Shown here: piece after piece, positions 43,331 to 53,815 of the stretch
Layout: each line of letters begins with the position of its first letter
Position numbering within the stretch: position 1 is the first letter of the stretch
Assembly (NCBI GenBank): GCA_030374765.1
Contig: JARGXX010000099.1
Location: 1,054,001 to 1,118,000, forward strand
Reading direction: 5' to 3'
Length of the DNA: 64,000 bases
Source: Agarophyton chilense
Taxonomy: Eukaryota > Rhodophyta > Florideophyceae > Gracilariales > Gracilariaceae
The notes under the pieces: model-generated
The model's input: the letters and a program-made list of their open reading frames with translations, nothing else
The model's database searches: none
Told to the model about the DNA's origin: nothing
Position numbers and translations under genes: made by a program

Positions 43331-44130
43331 AGACTACCCCCTTCGCCGTGGTTCTCTCACGTACATCTCATGGTATTGTCTTTCCATCAGAACCCAAGAA
43401 CTACCGAAAAGCCGGTACACTTATCTCTACTCAGGTCAAGAAAGATATACTCACCAAGCTCTGGAGAACCTTGAAGGAAGCCAATGCCAAATTTGACAGT
43501 AGCCCAAAAGCAGTGTAACGCTTACTACGATCAAGGGGTGAAGAGAACTACCAAGGTAGAAGCCGGAGACTATGTCTTCATTGATATATCTCCCAGTGGG
43601 TCGAAACCGACGGCACCAGAGAAAGGAGACGATATTCTTATCGATACTGATATCAATTCAAAGCTACTTTCCACATCCAAAGAACCATATGAGGTAGTCT
43701 CAGCGAATGAACAAACCGTTAAGGTTCGAAAGGATGGACTCAAAAACACCATATCGGTACGTTGGGTCTAAATCGACCATATAAATGGTAGCACTACCGC
43801 TGACCAAGCCGTTAGCCCTACACCCCAAGAACCGAATTTGGATCCACCAAGTAGTACGGGAAGCTTTCAGTCGTAAGATCTGGAGAATACTGCAGACCAT
43901 GCGACAACCCAAGGCACCTGAAAGCAGGGTTCCGCACCTCATGTTGGCGGGCACCCTGAGGTCCCAGCCTTCGAATGCGCGATCGACACCATTGTACGTC
44001 ACAAACGAACACCAGCAGGTCTTCGTTACTACGTCCAGTGGTATGGATATGGCCCTGGATATGACACATCGGAACCTTTTCATCATATAACACGCCACTT
44101 CCGATTACGGTACTGGCGTAGGCCCAACGA
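43330..44130 (+). pseudogene. Integrase tail and chromodomain of Gyp-C
   Basis: The frame 43484-43771 has the gypsy integrase tail (VEAGDYVFIDISPSGSKP, then VSANEQTVKVRKDGLKNTISV). A chromodomain follows in another frame from about 43970: AIDTIVRHKRTPAG, RYYVQWYGYGPGYDTSEP, then ITRHFRLRYWRR. It aligns well with the Gyp-A chromodomain (YRVRWFGY...ARYWRR), so both are chromoviruses. Confidence 0.8.
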
Positions 44131-44277
44131 ACCCCAAACAACAGATAGATAACGACCTACACTGGTGCAGTCCGCTAAGGAGGAGGAGGGAAGACATTCG
44201 CTGTTCGATTACTAGGCACGGCAGAAAAGGAAATGTATAGTAAAGAAGAAGCACAAGTTTGTTGTAAGCTGAGAAAC

Positions 44278-46498
44278 CTACAAAGGCCCCTCCAGTAAGA
44301 AGTTCACACCATGAGTGGTAAAAGGTCCTCCAAAAGACCTGGAACCGGTACCACGAAGGTTCGAAATATGGGACCGTGGGAGCGCACTAGACCAATGTGA
44401 AGCAGAACGTTGAGGAGTCGAATGCAACGGCGGCAGACCTGAAAAGGTACCCAAAGGGGAAGGAGGAGCAGTGAAAGGCGACGAGCCAGGCATACGCATC
44501 GGCACGTTAACCACAGGGTACTTGTTGGCGAAAGCCAACAGAGGACCAACAGTGGTGCCAATAAAGGGATCGCTCTAAGTGGCCGCTCGTTCCCCACTAG
44601 TGCTAGGATCCGAAACGTGATGCGTGACCGCCTGGTATATCCCGCCCTGAAGTCGATTACAGAAGGCCACGGAACGGTTAATAGCGGCGATATAGTCCGG
44701 GTGACGAGGAATGAGCTGCTCAAAGGGCGCGAGAACTTCTTGGAAGGAGCGCGGACCGGAACGGTTTAGACACGTGATGCAAACACGCTGGATCTTTATG
44801 ACCGCACTACTAGTGGCCAGATCTGTAACAAGCTCATCACCACCAGTACTGGTAGGATGCACCATGAGGGATTACGCAGGCCCAGGAGAAGAAGCAGGAA
44901 CCGAACAGAAAACGTTGATAGAAGAAAGGTCAGCGGAACCAACAGGTACGGCGGTAGTGGAGACGGGGCGTAATACCTTCCGGAATCTTCAACTCATGGA
45001 CAAAGGGTTGAGAGGACCCATCAATGGGCTACTGTCCTGGTAATACACGGATGGTATCACTGGGAATGGCGAGCTTCTCGAAGTCTCAAACTTCCCACAA
45101 TTGTTCATCCTTCCAAGAACGGCACAGAGATACCTCCACGTAAGTCAATAGATGCGAAACGGAGTATTGCGTACCGAGGAGAATCTTTTTCACACCAATC
45201 TGGTGGATAAGGATCACTGTAAAGCGAGGAATCCGGAACATAAGACCAACCGTTGAATTGTTGTAATCGGTAATCCGAGGATCGAGGCAACGGTACTCCC
45301 AGAATATACCGTCGCGGAAAGCTTTAAAAGCTAGAGGGCAACAGGAACGGCCCACTCCGCAAGAGCCACAGACAAAATGGTATGATGGTACCCCTCGTTT
45401 CGGTCTCAATGGCTGCCAGAGTATGCCAGCACGGGAGGAGTCGGAACGCACAACAATTGAGGTACCTCGTAGCCCGGTTACCACTCGAGACGGGTAACAG
45501 ACCATTTGCGGCGATTTTCTGTCGTCTGGGAGACGTAATTCGTGCAGTGCAAACCACGCATGGTATGGACAAGGCTACTTTGACAGCAAATCCGTGCCTC
45601 GGTGGAAGCGTCCTCGCCCCAACGGTTACGATCCAACCAGTAAATGGTGTTAAAAGGTGTGTTCGGCATCAGCATCTCAAAGTCATGCTTCAGCTACTTC
45701 GTAGATGAACCGATACGGTCCAATAATCCCACAAGGTTACAGAAGTAGAAGAACTCGTCATTATATCGCAAATACGGTGTGTCACTCGAAATGGTGTTGG
45801 GAATGAAGTACCGAAACAGTGAGTGCTGTTGGCGCTTTTGGAAGCAAGCCTGTCTCTCTGGGTGGGAACATTTCTCCTTTGACCGATTCGGTGGAGCTAA
45901 TGGCACTGCGACAAGACGGTAGCTATCCCAACGGTTTCAAAAGGCATAATCAGGAAGGGTAGGATGCTTAATATGTGACCTCAACCCTACGATTTTAATT
46001 GAGAGAGGCCAGGAGGTGGGCTCGGAGTGTATCGCCTTGAACTTCTTTGGAAGCAGAATATAAGGGTTAAGGGTGGCCGGCGGGGTGTTGAATAAGTACG
46101 GATCGTAATGTCCGCAAACAGGAGAGAAACCAAAGTCCTCACCGAGAGTCGATGATGAAGAGGAAACCCAAGCGGAAACGGACTGACGAAGACCATGACC
46201 CCGAGAGCGAGAGCGGGTCAGAGGCTTCGAGATACCACGGCTGCGGTTCGCAACGCGAATACTCTTACCGGACATGGTGGCCAACAGCGATGAAGATGCG
46301 GACCGACGCGTTATTTCCTCGGATCCATGGTCTATGTACCCTTCGACGGCTGGCTCTCGCGGCCGATGAAAACCATGGTAGTCGTGCAATGTGTCCTAGG
46401 AGGTGCTCTAATTATCCCCTGATTGAGTGGGAAAGAATCGAAGGGGCCCCACCAAAACAGACCCATACCTGTAATGGGAATGAAAAAACGCCGAGAGC
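44278..46498 (-). pseudogene. Antisense frame downstream of Gyp-C pol, left part
   Basis: Between the chromodomain and the Gyp-B insertion the long frames lie on the minus strand, facing pol. Reading from 46498 down, pieces at 45937-46389, 45694-45906, 45086-45505, 44575-44865 and 44278-44538 form a broken protein. It shares layout and local patterns with the Gyp-A antisense protein: a Ser/Arg-rich start, an aromatic middle, GTQYSV near the site of GTQF, and a Ser/Pro-rich helix-bearing end. The N-terminal part continues across Gyp-B at 56679-56903. No known domain is recognised. Confidence 0.6.
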
Positions 46499-46944
46499 TG
46501 TAACGTAATGACTGGTAGATCAACGTACTGGTCTTAACCTGGGGAAGCGTGGTACAGCAGGTCTTAAGGTTCGTATACTTGACGGCGGCACTCCCAGAGT
46601 ACTTAGTGCAATGAGAGGGCGTTTACTGCGTAGTTCCACAGTTCGGGGGAACTGAAAAGATAGCTTGAAGACCAATTGGTGGAACTAATGAACCAAAAAA
46701 GGTATTTTAGTATCCTAACGGTGCATACCTGATTCTAAGGGAGAAGCGTCACTCGAGCCAAGTAAATTTCAATGGCGAGGCGCTGGGATCTCCCTTGCAC
46801 TGTAAAGCTATTCTATCACACTAAATAAAAAATAAAAAAATTCTAAATGTGTCCAGCTGAGGTTGGCCAGTCCACGTAGCGTCGGTAAGATACCTCACGC
46901 CCTGGCGGGTTACACGACTCAACCGTAATCATTGCTCCTTCACA
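46499..46944 (-). repeat. 3' LTR of Gyp-B
   Basis: 446 bp, TGTGAAGGAGC... to ...CGTTACA on the minus strand, matching 56234-56673. The polypurine tract (AAGGAGAGAG on the minus strand) lies just inside. The tRNA-like segment on the plus strand is more decayed than in Gyp-A; its B-box reads GGTTCGTATAC (46568-46578). Confidence 0.92.
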
Positions 46945-47468
46945 TATCTCTCTCCTTAGAATTCGACCGTCACAGCGAAGTCCAATTTGCCTCACACCTT
47001 CCTGGGGGTCAGGCCCTCAATAGACCTGTAGGTGAATCTCCAATCTTGCCTTTAGGGTCAGAACTTCGTGGTCATCAGCATCCTAATGGAATGAACACGA
47101 GCGGTTCTGTGTCCCACATTTGAAAGTCTCATGAGCAGTTCCGGGGAAGTGAGTGCTTAGTTGCTTTCGTTACAACTGGCCGGGATGGGGTGTCGCATCG
47201 CCACCATATTCGGGGATACGAGTACGTATGAGCTAATCTTTGGCGCCAGCTTATCAATTAATTCACCTAAGGTACTGTACGCGGACCAAAGGGGGGTGTC
47301 AATGCCGCTTTACCTACTCCCTGCTATTTCTTTGTCGACCCCACGCGCGTCGCCCGCCGTGAACCATTGTGCGCGCTTCGCACATTCGGGGTCACGTCGG
47401 TCATTTTGCCGGATTCGGTTTCATCTTCCCTCCATCCCGTCGTGGTATTACTCCATTCGTCGGGCGCG

Positions 47469-49559
47469 ATGCTGAACTCGCCCGTTGGATACGCCAATCT
47501 CCCTCCAAACTTTGTCACTCCTGTCGGTTCCCCTATTCCTTTTCTGGCGTACCAACCTGTGAGCAAAGGCGCCATGGCTACGAACAACCAAGCATGGAGC
47601 TCCTCGAGATACCAAGTGGCGTATGAGCGCCCTGGGGACCGTTAACACCATACCATCGGACGCAACCCGCGGGCAGTGCGTCATGCCATTATGCCGTCCT
47701 CTGTGGAAGAATACCAGAGGTTTTAACATGTCTATCTCGATGCCTTGAGGTTCGCTAAGATCCTTGATTTCCGGAAGGGCAATAAGAACGAGCGCAACAT
47801 CTCGTGGCATAACCGTTGGTTGCATTGTACTGTGGATCCGCGTTCGGAGACGCGCTGTCGTACCCTCATTAAAGCGGACATGCCGTATGTTCGTTGTGAG
47901 GAGGAAACCCAGTACCAGTTCAGGGTGAACAAACTCCTTTCAAAACTATAATAGGACTGCATTTCGCCTCACGTGCGGTTTTCTCCGGCAGGTCACAACC
48001 TCTTGGCGCTCATGTGCTTCCGACCGCCGTATGACCGCTTCTTTTGGATGTCCAATTGGGTCTACTGGAACGAGATGCATGAGCCCGATGGTTGGTTGCG
48101 TCAATCTCAGGAGTTCTTCTTCTGTTGACACCAGGTGGAGTTTCACGACATGAGCGCAGACAAACGTCCTCCGCTTTACCTATCGCTTCCTTGCGTGGAT
48201 GAGAACTAATGTGCCCTGTACTGGCGTATCTCGCCGCTCCTTTTGGTTCCCACGCCGTCTGTACTGGCGCATCATTCGTCCCGACTTATGGGCGACGACA
48301 ATGACCGAAGGTCGTGGTTGTCCTAGGAGGTACTCTTCGTGGAGTTGGACGTGATGGCCCTTATGGCCTTCTTGGATACCGCGAAGTACGCAGTCCGTGA
48401 TAATGTGCGTTCGGAGGATTAGATGTTATGGCATGAGTAGCACATACCCGGTTCTAGAGGTCGTCTAATCCCTCTTCCGGACATCATGATCAGTTTCCTA
48501 TGGAACCCGGGAATCCAGAATATCGTCCGTGGGACCCAGTTTGCCTTTGAGGAGACCGCCGCCCTTTGAAATCATGTCCTAGAAGTTTATTGGAGCAAGA
48601 ATCCCGGGTTCTTTTGGTGTGATCACGATACGGACTCGTTCACGCCGATTCCGCTACATCCGCAGGGCCAGGATGACACTCGTGCCTATTATGCAAAGTC
48701 TTTGAGGAATCAAAAATCCAACATTCCGAGGCGTCATATGACTGGCTATTACCTGAAGGCCATTGGTGTCGATCCCCTGGACTTCGAGCCTGATTAGGAA
48801 TCCACGCCGTTGGTTCTTGCTGGTATGTTTGATGGAGAATCTTTCGGTGAAGATCCATTCATCATACCCGTGAAGGGCGTCAATCCTTCGGTCGAGTCTT
48901 GGCGAAAGCCTCCCCTCTTCCAGCTCCTCCAGGCGCTACTCCCCAGGATGAACTATCATATGAGCCGCCCGTCGACGGGGTGCATATTTCTCCTGGAGAT
49001 GTTACTGTCGAAGCCTCTCGTTTTTTAAGGTGATGCGGTGGCTCTGACGTCCACTGTGAGCGTAGACATCACTCCCTTCTCTCCATTGCCCCATTTTCCC
49101 GCTTATGTCACGGCTGCAGCCACGGATATCCATCAAGTCTGCCGTACCCTTGTTATTACTGCCTCGATGGAACATTAGCCAGTCATTAGAGAAGCTTGTT
49201 TCTGGGCGTGTCGCTCGCCGCGCTTCGCTGCGATTGTCCAACAGGGTCAAGATCTGAAGACCGCTACGGTCAAGCTCCTGCAGCAGAATTCCCAAATGAT
49301 GTCTCAAAGGGTTACTGCCGACTTAAATGCCCAACATGGTCTAAATGTGAGCAACCGAAAGGCTTCCAGTGGTAACAATAGTTCTGCAGGTGAATCTTCG
49401 CCGAAGAGGCGTGCTCAGCTCGCTAGGGCCGGTCTTAGTAGTCCAGTAGGCTCCTCGGGTGACCCTAGTCTCGGTTTCCCTCCTGCAGGTTCCAATGAGG
49501 ACGACACGGTTACTCCTGCGCCGCCCCAGTTAGTCCTGTTGGGGTTTGGAGCGCTTTAG
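47469..49559 (+). pseudogene. Antisense frame between pol and 3' LTR of Gyp-B
   Basis: Homologue of the Gyp-A antisense frame, same place and strand. It starts at an ATG at 47469 (MLNSPVGYANLPP). Conserved blocks are AVRHAIMPSSVEEYQ, ADMPYVRCEEE, YQFRVNKLLS, FRPPYDRFFWMSN, LIPLPDIM, RGTQF and the Ser-rich end NSSAGESSPKRR. At least seven internal stops are present. Where both copies are readable, differences often keep the amino acid or its class, which hints at past protein-level selection. AAATAAA at 49608 follows, as in Gyp-A. Confidence 0.68.
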
Positions 49560-49706
49560 CGAAAACTGAGGTCATTGCGAGGGATGTTAGGCTTCTGCTA
49601 GTTATTCAAATAAAGTAATGCTTAGGCTTTCCCAAATTCGCTTTCGTATTCTTCAATGTGCGTGACACGGGACTGCGTTCGATCCTTGAGAGCTTCTAAG
49701 GTCTTC

Positions 49707-50470
49707 CTATGTTGTCACTTGAGGACTGACGTTTTTACCTGATGCGGGAGCTACGGCGAACCGCCGTGTCGGGAGACGTTTCGAGAGGCATTTTGGGAGA
49801 CATTTTGGTATTATTCGGACCAATGGTTGCCCCTTCCAGAAGACTGGGCTCTGTTCTGCCGATTTTGCGCCAATAGCGGGCGATAAAAGTAGCCGGAATG
49901 GTTTGTGGCTCTTGCCAAGTGTCTTCCTCAGGGGTGTAGCCGAACCAACGGACGCGATACAGCTTATCTCATTTTTTCCCCGACCAGCGGAGATGATGCG
50001 TTCAATCACGTATTTCTTTTGGTGTTCCTCCTCCGGAAACGGAGTGTAGTCCAGAGGGGCGAATCCATCGGAGTCGGTTGGGAGAGAGAACTCATCGTCA
50101 TTTTCATTGACTAATGGGTCCATGGGGACAATCGGGTCCGCGAATAATGCCTTAGGAGCTGTAGGAACCTGAGCTTCGACCTGAGATCTTGATGACTCCG
50201 TTGGGGCAAGGGGCTGGGACTTTGGTGGTCCTGAGGAACTGGGAGCTCGTATCACCCGATCAATAGACACGGTGTTCTGTACGCCGTGAATTAGCATCGT
50301 AATGGTGTGTTTACTGGCCTTAAGAACTTTATATGGTCCCGTGGGGCGAGGTAGGAGTTTCTGCGTAGGATCTTCGAGGTCATCACTGTCTTTGCGGTGG
50401 GCGGTCCAGGTAAACCAATTATCCTTTCATAAATGTAAGTGTGTTCCAGATAGTTTTGTCGAAATTGGTC
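49707..50470 (-). pseudogene. Integrase tail with chromodomain, Gyp-B
   Basis: The minus-strand frame has YVIERIISAGRG at the chromodomain start, but then slips frame (ISCIASVGSATPLRKTLGKS is an out-of-frame reading of the RVRWFGY part). It therefore no longer encodes a whole chromodomain. The Pro/Ser-rich tail agrees with Gyp-A. The upstream tail of integrase at 50300-50470 is in pieces. Confidence 0.75.
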
Positions 50471-51400
50471 TTGTAGCGCCCTTGGGCTTTGGCCAGTACA
50501 GCCCTGGCCAATTGGATAATGCTGTCGATGCGTCGGCGCGAGCAGCGCTTCGCCTGAGTAGGAGTCATTACTTGAGTTATTTCCTGGGGTATAATGGACT
50601 CTTGAAGGTCACAGCTATTGGCGGTGGCGATCTCGTTAGCGTTAAATAAAAAGGTGTTGTATCCATGGAAGCGTCTACATGTGCCTTGTAGGCATAAACC
50701 AGTGGCTCAACGTAATCGCGCCAGTCCAACTGGTGCTCCGGTACGTATCGTGCCAGTCATCCTAGAGGGGCACTGTTGAAACGTTCGGCTTGACCATTGG
50801 ATTGAGGGTGGTATGCCGTGGTGGTTACATGTTTGATACCAAAGGTAACACAAACGTGTGTAAAGAATTTGGATACAAACTGGATGCCATTATCCGTAAG
50901 AAGGTAGAGTGGCATGCTCTAGGAATATACCCAGTGGGACAAGAATGCCGTGGCGACATCCGTGGCTGATGTCTTTCCCTGAGGTAGGGCTAGGGAAAGA
51001 TTGGTAAACCTATCGGTTATTACCAAGACAAACCGTTTCTCATCGAACGACTTGGACAAAGGTCCAAGTATATCCACTGCGACGAATTCCATCGGGCCTG
51101 CGGCTGGGAAAAGTTTCAATTTGGCCTGATGGTTCGCACGAGACCCTCAGATTTGTGCCCACGCAGAGCAGTTCCGGGCGATTTGCCACAGGTACTGCGT
51201 CATTAGTGACCAGTAGAAGAATTTCCTTTGGGTCTGTTACATTCGCCGGCCTCCAGGGTGACAGGCCAAGCGAGGGAAATGGGCGAAGTATAGGAAGCGC
51301 ACCATCAGTGACATTGGTACTATCCGTTGGAGTGCGCCGTCCAGTGGTAAGCGGCGATACAAAGGATCGATTCGGTCGTAGTCGAATAAGCATCCAAGGG
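50470..51400 (-). pseudogene. Integrase catalytic region, Gyp-B
   Basis: Minus-strand pieces match the Gyp-A integrase: FVAVDILGPLSKSFDEKRF with the first catalytic Asp (frame 50919-51119), a zinc-finger region around 51160-51250, and, in broken frames, the second Asp region near 50890 and the Glu region near 50790. Stops separate all of them. Confidence 0.75.
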
Positions 51401-51428
51401 TTTCCACCAATTGGGTCGTTTCCTTGAA

Positions 51429-52037
51429 TTACTCTCCTTCGACCTGCACCTGTAGGAGCTCCTCAATAGTTCTAGGGAGGAGCTCTTTTTCCTTTAGGGT
51501 TATTGCACTAGGCTGAGGTGGTGTCGAATTGGGTGGTACTGTCTCCCATTCCAATAAGTAGACTGCATTCTCGTTTACATCAGGATCATCCACTTTGACC
51601 GTACCTATAAAGTAATCTGTTTCCGTATTATCCTGAAGTCCGTCATCTGCCAAAGGAGTTGGAATGCGGTTGTCCAATGGCATGTCACGAGTTCCGTCGA
51701 TAATGATTCGTGAGAGGGCATCTGCTGTCTGGTGCAGGACGCTTGGCCTATAGATTATATTATAGTCATACTCTGAAAGCCTAAGGCGCCAACGGGCGAG
51801 GTGACTTGATGCATCGGTCATATTGAGTAAGCAGAGGAGTGAATCGTTGTCTGTCCTACTGGGGAACCTAGTTCCCTCGGGGTATGGTCGAAGTATTAAT
51901 ACAGACCGTACTATGGGGAGACATTCCTTTTCGGTAGTACTGTAGTTTCTCTCCGCGCTGGTGAGCGATCTGCTCCAGTACCCAATAGGTCGACAATCCT
52001 TTAGTGAATCTTGTTCCTGTAGCAGTGCACATCCCAC
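51429..52037 (-). pseudogene. RNase H of Gyp-B
   Basis: A 202-residue frame, the longest intact pol piece of this copy. It contains CRPIGYWSRSL, STTEKECLPIVRSV, FPSRTDNDSLLCLL and LHQTADALSR, then the linker up to the integrase zinc finger. In Gyp-A the same linker is broken. The Glu and Asp motifs are kept. Confidence 0.85.
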
Positions 52038-53764
52038 TTAGACCTCAGATGCGTCTGTGTCCAAGACAAAGTGCTTCTTCTGTTTTGGTAAAGCCAGTAT
52101 GGGTGGGTTTAGAAATTTCTCTTTTAGTGTCTGAAATGCCTGATATTGGTCCTCGGCAAGGCATTCAAATTCCGAAGGTTTTTCCTTCTTCAACATTGCG
52201 TTGAGCGGGGCCGAGATTTTAGCAAATCCTTGGACGAAACGTCGGTAGACATTGCACAAACCCAAAAAAGATCGTACTTCCGTGTGGGTTCCGGGGATTT
52301 TAGCCTGGCGGATGGCATTTGTGGTCCGTTGGGCTACTTTTAACGTTCCTGGGAGAACGACGTGACAGACATAGTCCATTAAGGCCTGAAAAAAGGCGCA
52401 TCTGCTGAGTTTCAGTGTAACCTTGGCGTCCTGTAGGATTGTGAGCACCGTCCTCACGTGATAAAGATGTTACTTCACGGTTCGTGAGAAGAATATTACG
52501 TCATATAAATAGACTAGGGCAAATTTCCATTTGACTTTGGACAGGTTGATGTCCATTACCCGTTGGAAAGTTGCTGGTGCCGTCTTTAAACCAAAGGGCA
52601 TACGAGTAAGTCTGAACGGACCTTCGTGGGTGGTGAAGTCTGTCAGCGCTCTCGCATCCTCAGCCATAGGGATTTGCCAATATCCGGAATTCGCGTCCAG
52701 TGTGGTGAATACGGCTGCTTCACCTAAGGAATCTAGAAAGTCATCCATACGGGGTATTGGGTATGAGTCCCTCTTGGTTACTGCGTGTATTATTCGCTCT
52801 AACGGAGAGAGCAGACACCTGCGACAGCGTTCGGACTGCCGATGGGTCGCTTGCGGCGAAGGAAAAGGGGTAGTAAAGCTCCAACACCAGCGAGCTGGAA
52901 GTGGGGTGTAAGGCCACTACTCTCCAGCGAGGGTGAACAGTGCAACTGTAAAACGTTGATGGAACGTAGGTACGAGACGGCTCGTGAAGTGGTTGGGGGC
53001 TGACAATCTATTATAGCTCGTCCGAATCTCCGGTTAAGGAATCCTAAGCGAGGAACAGAATAGTCATGATGCCCATGTTGTCTCCTTTACTTGGAGTTGG
53101 CGCTCATCTCTGGTACACTATATACTGTGTACCAGGGTGAGTGCCCAAATAAATATATAAATAATACCCAGTGGTCAGCCACTTAGCCAAACAACTGTAT
53201 GGGTATGGTCCCTAATGGACGTCTAGCTACAAAGGGTAGTAAAGCCCTCCACGTGGATCGCCACTACATGCGCCGTTGCCAGTATTGAATTACCCTAGGA
53301 AGGGTCGCAACTATGCGCGCGTCGTGGTAAGCCACTCGACCCATGACGCCACTTGTTCCACTAAGACATTCTGCCTCTAGGCATCCTATGCGGGATGCCG
53401 CTCATATCACAATTCTGATGATAACACTCACTTATGAGTTCCAACCGCGACTTCGCGAAAACCCAACCTATCAGATTCTTCGACATAGTAGAATACTACA
53501 CTGCGTTCAGCTTCCTGTAATCGATACAGAACCTGACGGAGCCATCCTTCTTAGCGCGAAGACAAGGAGACTTGCCCATTGGGATTGATTAGGAGGCGCC
53601 GGTTCGAAGACGTGAGCTTTGCGCATTTTGCTCATCTGGTCGGAGACAATTTCCCTACCCTTCAGGCCTGTACCGTATGGGTGCTGGAACTGTGGTCTAG
53701 CATCATCCTGAAGGTCAATGCTGTGTGTAATGGATCTGATTTTGCCCAATCTAACTGACCACAT
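52038..53764 (-). pseudogene. Reverse transcriptase of Gyp-B, interrupted by a solo LTR
   Basis: The RT lies in pieces 52038-52457, 52470-52748 and 53507-53764. A 715-bp LTR is inserted at 52786-53500, between the PIPR-like segment and the upstream YRKL segment. The catalytic box reads VYLYDVIFFS, so the first Asp of YLDD is now Tyr. The first catalytic Asp in TTLDANSGYW is kept. The copy is dead from both the insertion and the point change. Confidence 0.87.
52786..53500 (-). repeat. Solo LTR of the Gyp-D family inserted in Gyp-B
   Basis: This 715-bp unit has TGTATTATTC at its left end and GAATACTACA at its right, a near-perfect short terminal inverted repeat of LTR type. It is flanked by a perfect 5-bp duplication CTGCG (52781-52785, 53501-53505). 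The uninterrupted sequence is seen in Gyp-A near 28360. It matches the Gyp-D LTR (20123-20838) in reverse orientation. No internal domain remains, so it is a solo LTR left by LTR-LTR recombination. Confidence 0.88.
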
Positions 53765-53815
53765 GGTCTGGTATTCCCTGAGGGGATCAATTACCTGGGG
53801 CCTATAGGATTCTAA

